64,000 nt of DNA, from contig DKJL01000001.1 of NCBI GenBank assembly GCA_002454815.1, positions 115,622 to 179,621 of the forward strand, in the 5' to 3' direction. The notes under the pieces were generated by a model. The model was not told the origin of the DNA and did not search any database. It was given only the letters and a program-made list of their open reading frames with translations. The DNA comes from Flavobacteriales bacterium UBA6693. GTDB taxonomy: Bacteria; Bacteroidota; Bacteroidia; Flavobacteriales; Weeksellaceae. This document shows positions 26,875 through 35,910 of this stretch, piece after piece (within the stretch, counting starts at the first letter, position 1; each line of letters opens with the position of its first letter). The position numbers were made by a program, and so were the translations under genes.

Positions 26875-27876
26875 ATGAACAATTTTAAAATGAGTCTGTG
26901 CGCGGTTCTCTTGCTTGCAATTTTTGCCTGTACCGAAAAAAAAGAAGAACAGAAAGCAGACGGCAAATTCTGTCTGAGTCAAGATTTAAAAAAAACCACA
27001 AAAATTCAGGGAATTTCTGAAGTTCCCATTGCTGAGGAACTACGGCTGAGTGGAAAAATAGAATACAACGAAAATGATTTGGTTGCCTTTCGCAGTTTGA
27101 TCGAAGGTGTAGTGCAAACGGTACATTTCGAATTGGGAGATTATGTGAAGAAAGGTCAGGTTTTGGCGACCGTGAAATCCTTACAAATTCAGGAATTGAT
27201 TCAGCAAAGAAGATATTTTCAGAACCAAATTAACCTCTTGGAAAAACAATCGCAATCGAAAAGAGAACTTTTGGAAGATGGTTTGGTTTCGCGCCCCGAA
27301 GTTCTGAAAACAGAATCAGAATTGCAAAGCGCCCAAATCGAACTCGAAAAAATTAATGAAAATCTGAAAATGTTCAACGCTGCAGGAAGCAATGTTTTTC
27401 AAATTTTGGCCCCGAAAAACGGTTATATTATTCAGAAAGAAATGAGTTCCGGACAAAGCATCACTTCAGATAATTCTCCGCTTTTTTCTGTTTCAAATCT
27501 GAATCAAATTTGGGCAATGGTGAATATTTACGCCAATAATTTGAAATACATCAAAGTTGGTGATGAAGTTCGCGTGACGACCATGGCTTATCCCGACGAA
27601 TATTATTTCGGAAAGATCGATAAAATCTACAATGTTTTTGATGAAGATGACCACGTTTTGAAAGCGCGCGTCGTTTTAACCAATCAAAATTTAAAACTTT
27701 TACCGGGATTAAGCGCAGATATTTTCATTAAAAAAAGCAACGGAACAGCCAAAGCTTTCGCTATTCCAAATACCGCTAAAATCTTTAGTAATAACAAAAG
27801 TTATGTAGTGGTTTATAAAAACGATTGTGAACTCTCAATCCGCGAAATTTCTGAAATCTCTTCCAACGGTTCTTAA
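26875..27876 (+). CDS. RND efflux periplasmic adaptor (CusB/CzcB-like), interrupted near the 3' end
   Basis: 333 residues to TAA 27874-27876. It has a lipoprotein signal (LLAIFAC), a split lipoyl-like domain (SLIEGVVQTVHFELGDYVKKG and ILAPKNGYIIQKEMSSGQSI), a coiled-coil hairpin and a beta-barrel. The frame continues after the stop for 28 sense codons to TAA 27961-27963, and these residues (TYVKEKFAEGEKIVESNALL...) look like the normal C-terminal strands of the membrane-proximal domain. This indicates a nonsense mutation, sequencing error, or readthrough. The following pump gene begins 3 bases after the second stop. Confidence 0.85.
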   Translation: MNNFKMSLCAVLLLAIFACTEKKEEQKADGKFCLSQDLKKTTKIQGISEVPIAEELRLSGKIEYNENDLVAFRSLIEGVVQTVHFELGDYVKKGQVLATVKSLQIQELIQQRRYFQNQINLLEKQSQSKRELLEDGLVSRPEVLKTESELQSAQIELEKINENLKMFNAAGSNVFQILAPKNGYIIQKEMSSGQSITSDNSPLFSVSNLNQIWAMVNIYANNLKYIKVGDEVRVTTMAYPDEYYFGKIDKIYNVFDEDDHVLKARVVLTNQNLKLLPGLSADIFIKKSNGTAKAFAIPNTAKIFSNNKSYVVVYKNDCELSIREISEISSNGS

Positions 27877-27963
27877 ACCTATGTGAAAGAAAAATTTGCA
27901 GAGGGAGAAAAAATCGTGGAGTCTAATGCATTGCTCATTTTCGAGCAGCTAAATTCAAAATAA
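27877..27963 (+). other. Detached 3' coding tail of the efflux adaptor
   Basis: Twenty-eight sense codons in the adaptor frame after its TAA, ending in a second TAA 3 bases before the pump ATG. The EGEKIVESNALLIF segment has the usual adaptor C-terminal pattern (EGekVvxxgallL). Confidence 0.7.
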
Positions 27964-27966
27964 ATA

Positions 27967-30900
27967 ATGAAGAAGCTTGTTAATTCAGTCGTAAGTTTTT
28001 CCCTGAAAAATTCTACGATCATCCTGTTTGGAACTTTATTTCTACTTGTTGCAGGGATTTTCACCCTAAAAAATACTGCGATAGAGGCATTTCCTGATGT
28101 TACCAACACGCGAGCAAGAATAATTACACAATGGCCCGGAAGAAGTGCAGAAGAAGTAGAAAAATTGCTGACGTTGCCCATTTCAAAGGAGATGAACAGT
28201 ATTCCGAACAAATCTCAGGTTCGTTCGATTTCACTTTTCGGATTGTCGGTGGTGACTGTTCAATTTGATGATAAAGTGGAGGATTTTTATGCGCAACAGT
28301 ACGTTTCCTCCAAAATGAGTGGAGTCGATTTACCCGACGGAGCAGATTTTTCGATTGAGCCGCCATCTGGAGCAACCGGTGAAATTTTAAGATATATCAT
28401 TAAAAGTGATCAACCTTTAAAAGAATTGACCGCGCTTCAAGATTGGGTGATCGAGCGTGAATTATTAGGCGTTCCCGGAGTTGCCGATGTAGTAAGTTTC
28501 GGTGGAGAAGAAAAAATTTACGAAATTAGAATTAATCCAACCGAACTTAAAAATTACAACCTTTTGCCTTCCGATGTTTTTGAGGCGGTTTCCAAATCAA
28601 ATATTAATGTTGGCGGTGACATTATTCAGCAAGGCGATCAGGCTTTTGTTGTTCGTGGCGTTGGTTTACTGGAAAGTATTGATGATATTGAAAACATTAA
28701 TATTCGGTTGAATGGAACTGCACCCGTTCTCATAAAAAATGTTGCAGAAGTTGTCGTAGCCGCTAAACCACGACTCGGACAAGCCGGTTTCAACGAAAAC
28801 AATGATGTTGTGGAAGGAATTGTCATCATGCTTCGTGGTGAAAATCCCTCGGAAGTGGTACATTCTTTAAAAGAAAAAATTGCGCAACTGAACGAAAGAA
28901 GTTTGCCGCCCGATGTAAAGATTGAAACCATTGTCGACCGTTCAGAACTGGTGAACAAAACGGTTTCTACAGTTTCTAAAAATTTGATTGAAGGAATTTT
29001 ACTCGTTTCGCTCATCGTATTCATTTTTCTTTATAATTGGAAATCTACGATTATTGTAGCTTCTGTGATTCCCCTATCATTTCTTTTTGCAATTATCATG
29101 TTGAAAATTCAGGGAATACCGGCGAACTTAATTTCGATGGGTTCACTTGATTTCGGGTTGCTTTTAGAGGGAACTTTAGTAATCGTGGAAACGGTTTTCG
29201 TTGCACTTGCCTCAGTTTCAGAAAGGGTCGGGAAGGAACGTTTTGCCAAAATGAGTAAAGTTGGATTGGTTCGAAGCAGTATCAACAGTGTTGCATCCTA
29301 TATTTTCTTTGCATTGCTGATTTTAATTGTTGCTTTAATGCCGATTTTCTCTTTCCAAAAAGTGGAAGGAAAAATGTTTACGCCGCTTGCATTTACATTA
29401 GGTTATGCGCTTGTAGGAGCGTTGTTGCTGAGTTTAACGTATGTTCCGGCGATGTGTAAAATTTTATTTACCAAAGCAGTCGAGGAGAAAGAAAACTTTA
29501 TCACTCGAGGTTTTCATCGCATGATTATGAATCTGTATCAAACGACTTTTAAGTATAAAAAAATCAGTCTTGGCGTTTTCATTTTAATATTTGTGATTTG
29601 TGGAATTAAATTCTCGAATTACGGTTCAGAGTTTTTACCAAAGTTAAATGAAGGCGCAATTTACGTGCGTGCGACATTACCTAACAGCGCAAACCTTGAT
29701 CAGGCAACGAAACTCACGAAGGAGATGAAAACTTTAATGCTGAAAGATTCGAAGGAAATTAAAATGATTTTCACCCAAACCGGCCGTCCAAATGATGGAA
29801 CCGACGCGACTGGATTTTTTAATATTGAATTTAATATTCAGCTGAAAGACGAAAAAGATTGGGAAAGAAAAGTTTCCAAAGACGATATCATTCAGGAAAT
29901 TCGCGAAAAACTTAACCGTTATCCTGGAGTTAACTTCGGGTTTAGCCAGCCGATTCAGGATAATGTGGAAGAATATGTAGCGGGCGTAAAAAGTTCTTTA
30001 GTGATTAAAATCTTCGGGACCGACCTCTACGACTTGGAAAAATATGCCGATCAGGTTTCAAAATCAATTTCTAAAGTTGATGGAATCACCGATTTGAATG
30101 TCTATAAAAATATTGGTTTGCCTGAATTAAGAATTCATCTTCACGATTCAAAAATGGCGAAATACGGAATTAATACCGCCGATGTTCAAACTGTGATTGG
30201 AATGGCGATTGGAGGTGAAGCTGCTACCAAATTTTTCGAAGACGACCGCCAATTCGATGTCGTGCTGCGTTTTGAAAAAGAATACCGCGACTCTCCCGAA
30301 AAAATCGGAAACATTTTAATTACCACTCAAAACGGGCAAACAATTCCGCTGCAGGAAATCGCTACAATCGGTTACCAAACGGGTCCTGCATTTATTTATC
30401 GCGAAGGAAACAGCCGCTACATCGGTGTCGGATTCAGCATTGAAGGCCGCGATTTGGGAAGCACAATTGCCGAAGCCAAAAAAGTAGTTGATAAAGAAGT
30501 CAAATTACCCAAAGGTAATTATATGGAATGGGCGGGAGAATTTGAAAGTAAAGAGCGCGCCAGTAAACAATTAACGATGGTTTTACCGGTTTCATTAATC
30601 CTCATTATTTTGCTGCTGTACTTCAATTTTGGCAACATCAAAAACACAGCAATTGCCTGTATCACTTTGGTATTCGCATTTGTAGGAGGATTTTTATCTC
30701 TTTGGATGACGGGAACTATTTTCGGAATCTCCGCAGGAATTGGTTTTATCATTTTGTTTGGCGTCGCAACCATTGATGGAATCGTACTTTTAGGAGTCAT
30801 CGAAGATAACCGAAAAGCCGGAATGAAACTTTTAGCCGCCATCGAAAAAGGCGTCGACAGCCGAATCCGTCCCGTCGTAATGATCGCATTAATGGGTTCC

Positions 30901-31071
30901 ATGGGACTTTTACCTGCCGCAGTATCCACCGGAATGGGTTCCGAAATCCAAAAACCTTTAGCCATCATGATTGTGGGCGGATTAATTTTGTGTTTGTTGC
31001 TGTCTTTCAGTATTTTACCCATCATTTATTATTACGTACACCGCGGAAACGTTTCAAAAACAGAAGAATAA
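27967..31071 (+). CDS. Heavy-metal efflux RND transporter permease (CusA/CzcA family)
   Basis: 1,034 residues with the RND layout: helix 1, large periplasmic loop, helices 2-7, second loop, helices 8-12. AIEAFPDVTNTRARIITQWPG opens the first porter domain. The TM4 charge relay reads DFGLLLEG...E: Asp395, Glu401 and Glu408 occupy the places of CzcA Asp402, Asp408 and Glu415, with Asp to Glu at the middle position. HME-RND pumps export monovalent Cu/Ag or divalent Zn/Co/Cd. The substrate is not decided by the sequence. The upstream two-component system suggests metal induction. Confidence 0.92.
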   Translation: MKKLVNSVVSFSLKNSTIILFGTLFLLVAGIFTLKNTAIEAFPDVTNTRARIITQWPGRSAEEVEKLLTLPISKEMNSIPNKSQVRSISLFGLSVVTVQFDDKVEDFYAQQYVSSKMSGVDLPDGADFSIEPPSGATGEILRYIIKSDQPLKELTALQDWVIERELLGVPGVADVVSFGGEEKIYEIRINPTELKNYNLLPSDVFEAVSKSNINVGGDIIQQGDQAFVVRGVGLLESIDDIENINIRLNGTAPVLIKNVAEVVVAAKPRLGQAGFNENNDVVEGIVIMLRGENPSEVVHSLKEKIAQLNERSLPPDVKIETIVDRSELVNKTVSTVSKNLIEGILLVSLIVFIFLYNWKSTIIVASVIPLSFLFAIIMLKIQGIPANLISMGSLDFGLLLEGTLVIVETVFVALASVSERVGKERFAKMSKVGLVRSSINSVASYIFFALLILIVALMPIFSFQKVEGKMFTPLAFTLGYALVGALLLSLTYVPAMCKILFTKAVEEKENFITRGFHRMIMNLYQTTFKYKKISLGVFILIFVICGIKFSNYGSEFLPKLNEGAIYVRATLPNSANLDQATKLTKEMKTLMLKDSKEIKMIFTQTGRPNDGTDATGFFNIEFNIQLKDEKDWERKVSKDDIIQEIREKLNRYPGVNFGFSQPIQDNVEEYVAGVKSSLVIKIFGTDLYDLEKYADQVSKSISKVDGITDLNVYKNIGLPELRIHLHDSKMAKYGINTADVQTVIGMAIGGEAATKFFEDDRQFDVVLRFEKEYRDSPEKIGNILITTQNGQTIPLQEIATIGYQTGPAFIYREGNSRYIGVGFSIEGRDLGSTIAEAKKVVDKEVKLPKGNYMEWAGEFESKERASKQLTMVLPVSLILIILLLYFNFGNIKNTAIACITLVFAFVGGFLSLWMTGTIFGISAGIGFIILFGVATIDGIVLLGVIEDNRKAGMKLLAAIEKGVDSRIRPVVMIALMGSMGLLPAAVSTGMGSEIQKPLAIMIVGGLILCLLLSFSILPIIYYYVHRGNVSKTEE

Positions 31072-31104
31072 GGAGCGGTGAGTGGGGATCAATGTCCGAA
31101 GATT

Positions 31105-31188
31105 GTTACACGCTCTCATTCCAATCTTTTTCTTTTCCCACCGCCAAATCCTTGAAAAGGAAAAGGATTTTCCCTTCGATCGTGGCTA
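31105..31188 (+). repeat. Dispersed intergenic element, copy 3
   Basis: Left arm ttacacgctctcattccaat, a core with CTTTTCC / GGAAAAG self-complementarity, and right arm ggattttcccttcgatcgtg followed by gcta. The right arm matches copy 2 closely. It begins 34 bases after the pump stop codon. Confidence 0.6.
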
Positions 31189-31215
31189 GAAGTTTATTTG
31201 TTTTGTTTATGAAAG

Positions 31216-31252
31216 AAATACAGCAGGAAAATTTCGTGCTGTATTTTTTTTT
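31216..31252 (+). terminator. Intrinsic terminator after the efflux operon
   Basis: Stem AAATACAGCA / TGCTGTATTT with an 11-base loop and a run of T. Confidence 0.8.
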
Positions 31253-31274
31253 AAACATAATTTGCAATTTCGCT

Positions 31275-31311
31275 AAATCATCAAATCATCAAATCATCAA
31301 ATCATCAAATC
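31275..31311. repeat. Short tandem repeat, unit AAATCATC, about 4.6 copies
   Basis: The array AAATCATC runs into the last codons of the convergent thiolase gene; the thiolase stop (31305-31307) is part of the array, so copy-number change could alter the 3' end. Confidence 0.85.
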
Positions 31312-32525
31312 GAAAACGCCGCATTCTCCAAAATCACCGCATAACCCTGTCCCACACCAATGCACATCGTTGCCAAGGCATATTTTTTACCGGATTTCTG
31401 TAGTTCTAAAGCTGCAGAATACGTAATCCGTGTCCCGCTCATTCCGAGTGGATGACCGAGCGCAATTGCGCCGCCGTTTACATTCAAACGCGGATCGTCA
31501 TTTGCGATTCCAAGCTCTTTCAAAACCGCAATACTTTGTGCAGCGAAGGCTTCATTCAGTTCGATAATGTCGATTTGTTCCAGCGTTAAACCGGCTCTTT
31601 TTAAAGCTAACTTCGTAGCATCAACCGGCCCGATTCCCATAATTTTAGGTTCTACTCCCACGACGGCAGAACAAACGATCTTTGCCATTGGTTTTAAATG
31701 ATAATTTTTTACCGCCGCGTCTGATGCAATTATCACTGCCGCGGCGCCGTCATTTAAACCGGAAGAATTTCCTGCCGTAACCGACCCGTTTTCTTTTACA
31801 AAAGCCGGCCGCAATTTTCCTAAAACTTCTGCAGTTGAATTCGGTTTAATGAATTCATCTTTATTAATAACAAGGGCATCGCCTTTTCTTTGCGGAATCG
31901 TAATGTCGGAAATCTCTTCGGCCAAACGTCCGCTTTCCTGGGCTTTCGCAGCTTTCATTTGAGAGTTCAATGCGAATTCATCCTGTTCTTCGCGCGAAAT
32001 ATTATATTTTTCAGCGAGGTTTTCCGCAGTTTTTCCCATCGCGTCGATGCCGTACATTTTTTCCATTGCAGGATTTACAAAGCGCCACCCAAAGCTGGAA
32101 TCGAACATTTTAGAATCAGTACCGAATGCTGACGCAGACTTTGAAATAACATAAGGTGCGCGCGACATTCCTTCCACGCCGCCTGCAATAAATAAATCGC
32201 CTTCATCAGACTTTATAGCTCGCATCGCCTGAGCAATGGAGCTCATTCCCGAAGCACACAAACGGTTTACGGTTTCGCCGGGCACTGTTATCGGTATTCC
32301 GGCCAGAAGTAACGCCATTCTTGCGACATTACGATTATCTTCTCCCGCTTGGTTGGCGCAGCCGATAATCACATCGTCAATTTTATCTAAAGGTAAATCT
32401 GGATTTTTTTTAATAAGACTTTTCAACACAGAAGCCATTAAATCATCAGTTCTTACTGCTGCTAAACTTCCTTTAAAATTTCCGATCGCAGAACGGGTTC
32501 CATCGATGATGTATGCGTTTTTCAT
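31305..32525 (-). CDS. Acetyl-CoA acyltransferase (thiolase)
   Basis: 406 residues from ATG 32525 (MKNAYIIDGTRSAIG); an upstream in-frame extension is not thiolase-like. Acyl-enzyme Cys90 lies in NRLCASGMSSIAQ, His358 in ALGHPLGMSGTR, and the base Cys388 in CIGVGQG. It catalyses the thiolytic or condensing step of acyl-CoA metabolism. It may be degradative (FadA/PcaF) or acetoacetyl-CoA type. No partner fadB is beside it; an acyl-CoA ligase and dehydrogenase are encoded about 15-18 kb away. Confidence 0.93.
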   Translation of the reverse strand: MKNAYIIDGTRSAIGNFKGSLAAVRTDDLMASVLKSLIKKNPDLPLDKIDDVIIGCANQAGEDNRNVARMALLLAGIPITVPGETVNRLCASGMSSIAQAMRAIKSDEGDLFIAGGVEGMSRAPYVISKSASAFGTDSKMFDSSFGWRFVNPAMEKMYGIDAMGKTAENLAEKYNISREEQDEFALNSQMKAAKAQESGRLAEEISDITIPQRKGDALVINKDEFIKPNSTAEVLGKLRPAFVKENGSVTAGNSSGLNDGAAAVIIASDAAVKNYHLKPMAKIVCSAVVGVEPKIMGIGPVDATKLALKRAGLTLEQIDIIELNEAFAAQSIAVLKELGIANDDPRLNVNGGAIALGHPLGMSGTRITYSAALELQKSGKKYALATMCIGVGQGYAVILENAAFSI

Positions 32526-32610
32526 TTTTTTAGTATTATCAGCGTAAAAATAACAAAAAAGTAATGAAGATAAAATTAGGCAGTGAATGCTTCTTAAATC
32601 AAAAAAAGGC

Positions 32611-33711
32611 TTAGTCAAATTGAGTCCACCACTTTTCATAATTATGCTCATCGTTCAGCCAAAAGACTTTTTCACCGATTTTGGGCGTAATCAGACGACT
32701 CCCACTTTTCTTATTAAGCTCCGACAGAGTTTCCAAAGGTTCTTTCCACGGATGGGGCGCCAGAGAAAACTTGGAATTATGTACCGGAATTATTCTTTTT
32801 GCATTAAGGTCGGCAGCAGCTTTAAGAAATTCATCGGGCATCATATGAATGTATCGCCAGTCGTGGTTGTATTGCCCATTTTCAAGAATTGCCAGATCAA
32901 ATCCGCCATAACGTTCTCCGATTTTCTTAAAATGTTTCCCAAAACCCGAATCTCCGCCGACGTAAATTTGATGTTGTGCGGTAGACAGGACAAAACTTGC
33001 CCAGATCGCGCGGTCTCTTTTCAAACCACGACCGGAAAAATGACGGGCAGTTTCTGCGAAAACCATAAGCCCATCCTGAAAACAGTGCTTTTCTCCCCAG
33101 TCGAGTTCAATTATTTGTTCCGGCTTATAACCCCAATATTCGAGATGTTCGCCAGTGCCAAGACCGGTAATTACCTGATTTACTTTTGGTTGAAGCGCTG
33201 TAACGGTTTTGTAGTCCAGATGATCCCAGTGATCGTGAGTAATTATTAAATAATCCAATTCAGGAATATCGGAAACGGAGTAAAGATCTGTACCTGCAAA
33301 TGCCTTCGTGGTAAAAGATACGGGCGAGGCGTTACCGCTGAAAACCGGATCGACAAGAATACGCCGGCCGTCGAGTTGCAGGTAATAGGAGGAATGGCCC
33401 ATCCAGATGTAAACATTTTCGTCGGGGGACAAAGTCGATAGCTCAGTCTTGGTAAACCTCAGAGGTGACACAGGTCGCGTGTGGTGTTTCTTGCCAAAAA
33501 GGATGCGGTACATGACGGCGGGCATACTGGTATCTTCCGCAAACTGTGGCGTAATTTCTTGATTTTGAAACTTTCCATTTTTAAAATTTGGCGAGTTTTT
33601 TATTCGCTGAAGCCGTTGTCCGCTTGGAGCTTTGCCAAAGGATCGCTGGTTTAAAAATATAGCTATCGTGGCTGAAATAACAATTACAGCAAAAAACAAA
33701 ATAGTCAACAT
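32611..33711 (-). CDS. MBL-fold metallo-hydrolase (NAPE-PLD/UlaG-like), membrane-anchored
   Basis: 366 residues. A hydrophobic N-terminal helix (LTILFFAVIVISATIAIFL) precedes a metallo-beta-lactamase fold: WMGHSSYYLQLDGRRILVDPV, the metal motif ITHDHWDHLD, GGDSGFGKHF and IPVHNSKFSLAPH. These match the phospholipase-D/UlaG-like branch. Substrate unknown; the anchor suggests action at the periplasmic side of the membrane. Confidence 0.87.
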   Translation of the reverse strand: MLTILFFAVIVISATIAIFLNQRSFGKAPSGQRLQRIKNSPNFKNGKFQNQEITPQFAEDTSMPAVMYRILFGKKHHTRPVSPLRFTKTELSTLSPDENVYIWMGHSSYYLQLDGRRILVDPVFSGNASPVSFTTKAFAGTDLYSVSDIPELDYLIITHDHWDHLDYKTVTALQPKVNQVITGLGTGEHLEYWGYKPEQIIELDWGEKHCFQDGLMVFAETARHFSGRGLKRDRAIWASFVLSTAQHQIYVGGDSGFGKHFKKIGERYGGFDLAILENGQYNHDWRYIHMMPDEFLKAAADLNAKRIIPVHNSKFSLAPHPWKEPLETLSELNKKSGSRLITPKIGEKVFWLNDEHNYEKWWTQFD

Positions 33712-33752
33712 AATTTTCAGTAAAATATGAACCGGTTACCGTCAAAAGTTGA

Positions 33753-34580
33753 TTACGATCGGGACGCCTGTTCTTCTGCTTTTCTCTTTTCCACTTTTCT
33801 GAAAGTGTAGGCGCTCATCATAATACTGAATTCGTAAAGCAGTACGAGCGGAAAGGCAGCCATCAGCATACTGAGCACGTCGGCCGGGGTAATGATCGCG
33901 GCAACCACCATGATCAGAACAATCGCATGGCGGCGGTAGGTGCGCATAAATTTAGGTGTTAAAATTCCGATTGATGTCGTGAAGTAAACAATGACCGGAA
34001 ACAGAAAAATGGTGCCCATGCCCAGTACAATCTGCATAAATAACATCGTATAATCGCTCAGATCAAAAAGTTGTGTAATGGAGTCCGAAACTTTAAATAA
34101 AAGTCCGAAGTTGATGGCAAAAGGCAGAATTAAAAAGTATCCGCACAAAATGCCGATTACAAAAAGAATCCAAACGAAATTGATTAAAAACACTGAATTC
34201 TTTCGTTCTTTCGGGTGCAGCGCCGGCGAAATGAAACGCCATAATTCCCAGATCAGATACGGAAAAGCTGCAACCAAACCGCCGAAAATGGAAACTGCCA
34301 TCATCACGTTGAACTGCTCGAATAGTTTTTTCTGCTGCACCGCGAAATTGGGTGGCAGTGTAATGCTGTCTTGTCCAATAAGTTCGCGTGAGAAATGATT
34401 TACTACCCGAAAAGTGAAAAAATCATTACGCGTTGGACCGAAGAAAATATGATCCATAATCCAGTTTACATTAAATCCGACGACGATCGCGCAGATAATA
34501 ACTGCGATCAGCGCGCGGATCAGGTGGCCTCTGAGTTCTCCGATATGTCCCCAAAAAGACATTTCTTTTTCTTGAATCAC
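33753..34580 (-). CDS. tatC: Sec-independent protein translocase TatC
   Basis: 275 residues with six membrane helices. The N-terminal MSFWGHIGELRGHLIRALIA carries the conserved signal-recognition region and Glu (HIGELR). FAVQQKKLFEQFNVMM, FPYLIWELWRFISPALHPKERK and the later YRRHAIVLIMVVAAIITP stretch follow the family pattern. It binds the twin-arginine signal and, with TatA, exports folded proteins. tatA is not in the window. It is preceded by the sugar-phosphate isomerase gene, also on the minus strand. Confidence 0.95.
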   Translation of the reverse strand: MIQEKEMSFWGHIGELRGHLIRALIAVIICAIVVGFNVNWIMDHIFFGPTRNDFFTFRVVNHFSRELIGQDSITLPPNFAVQQKKLFEQFNVMMAVSIFGGLVAAFPYLIWELWRFISPALHPKERKNSVFLINFVWILFVIGILCGYFLILPFAINFGLLFKVSDSITQLFDLSDYTMLFMQIVLGMGTIFLFPVIVYFTTSIGILTPKFMRTYRRHAIVLIMVVAAIITPADVLSMLMAAFPLVLLYEFSIMMSAYTFRKVEKRKAEEQASRS

Positions 34581-34703
34581 GTATATTTTTTTCTTAATTG
34601 TTAAACGCTGCGCTTTTTGCGGCAGTTTTTCTATGGCGAAAATACTTCTTTCTGAAATAATAGAAACTGCACAAATGCAATGCTAGTGCAATTAGTCAGG
34701 ATT

Positions 34704-35669
34704 TTAATTGATACCTTCTTCCAATAATCGGTGAATATCAATAATTCCGTAGTAGCTGCCGTCGTCAGTAACGATGAGTTGACCGATGTTTTTATCTTTT
34801 AAAATCTGCATCGCTTCTTTCGCAAGCGCAGTTTTATCAATACTTTTCGGATTGCTGCTCATGATGTCTTTTGCCTGAAGGGCAGAAATGTCGGTGTCGC
34901 CCAACAGCATGCGACGTAAATCGCCATCCGTAATAACGCCTAGAATTTCCTCGCCCGAAGTGACAACCGTAATTCCGTGTTTGGAACTACTGACCGAAAT
35001 AATCACCTCTCGTACTGATGCGCTTTCGGAGACTTGCGGCTTTTGTGCTGAAACGAACTGTGCTACACGGGCAGTAAGATTTTTACCCAAACTTCCTCCA
35101 GGATGAAATTTGGCAAAATCGTGTTCGCGAAATCCGCTAATTTCCATTAGACAAACTGCAAGTGCGTCTCCAAGTGCCATCTGGACGGTAGTAGAGCTGG
35201 TGGGTGCGAGATGGATGGGGCACGCTTCTTCTTCCACGGAAGTATCCAGGACAACATCAGAAAACTGAGCCAGTTTGCTGTCGCCTTTTCCCGTCATACC
35301 AATCAGCGCGCTCGCATAATCTTTTAGATAGGGCAGCAGCGCAACGATTTCCGGCGAGTTCCCGGAATTGGAAATGCACAGGACCACATCTGTTTTTTGA
35401 ATCACTCCCAAATCACCGTGAATGGCTTCTGAAGCATGGAGAAATTGCGCGGGCGTACCGGTAGAGTTGAGGGTGGCAACAATTTTGTTACCGACGTGTG
35501 CTGATTTTCCTATGCCTACAATAATCAGTTTGCCGGCGGCCTCGTGAATTATATTTACGGCCCGTACAAAATCTTCATTGAGACGCTGCCGGAGTTTTTC
35601 GAGTTCTGAAATTTCTACTGCAAGTGCGCGGCGCGCCGTTGCTAAAATTTTTTGAGATTTCGCTTTCAT
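34704..35669 (-). CDS. kdsD: KpsF/GutQ-family sugar-phosphate isomerase (arabinose-5-phosphate isomerase)
   Basis: 321 residues from ATG 35669; a longer frame to 35711 is less likely. The SIS domain has GIGKSAHVGNKIVATLNSTG and SNSGNSPEIVALLPYLK, followed by PTSSTTVQMALGDALAVCLM. Two CBS domains fill the C-terminal third (ISVSSSKHGITVVTSGEEILGVITDGDLRR and the DGSYYGIIDIHRLLEEG repeat). KdsD makes arabinose-5-phosphate for Kdo and lipopolysaccharide synthesis. The symbol follows family membership; GutQ-type use is possible. Confidence 0.9.
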   Translation of the reverse strand: MKAKSQKILATARRALAVEISELEKLRQRLNEDFVRAVNIIHEAAGKLIIVGIGKSAHVGNKIVATLNSTGTPAQFLHASEAIHGDLGVIQKTDVVLCISNSGNSPEIVALLPYLKDYASALIGMTGKGDSKLAQFSDVVLDTSVEEEACPIHLAPTSSTTVQMALGDALAVCLMEISGFREHDFAKFHPGGSLGKNLTARVAQFVSAQKPQVSESASVREVIISVSSSKHGITVVTSGEEILGVITDGDLRRMLLGDTDISALQAKDIMSSNPKSIDKTALAKEAMQILKDKNIGQLIVTDDGSYYGIIDIHRLLEEGIN

Positions 35670-35791
35670 ACTTTGTTTTTCTATTCGGGCGTAAAGGCAA
35701 GAAATCGTCATCGGGAGAAAATATTTTTCTGCAATACGCGTTCAAGTTCTACAATTTGCCAGCCCGATTCTATATTGTGATATAATTTTTT

Positions 35792-35799
35792 TAACTTTG
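35792..35799 (+). promoter_or_regulatory. Putative -7 element TAACTTTG for recQ
   Basis: Exact TAnnTTTG match 112 bases before the recQ ATG, with TTG at 35775-35777 at short spacing. Confidence 0.35.
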
Positions 35800-35910
35800 G
35801 TTACTGCGCAAATTTAGCAAACTATCTCCAAGGCGCGCAGTTACACGCTGAATATTTGCAAGCCACTGCGGCTGCGTGGTTACGCACGATAAAATTGATT
35901 ACGCAAAAAA

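Noticed and set aside
31072..31403. Plus-strand reading after the pump gene
   Set aside because: It crosses the repeat, the terminator and the tandem array; there is no credible protein.
32587..33249. Plus-strand frame opposite the MBL-fold gene
   Set aside because: It is antisense to an intact gene with its full metal-binding motifs.
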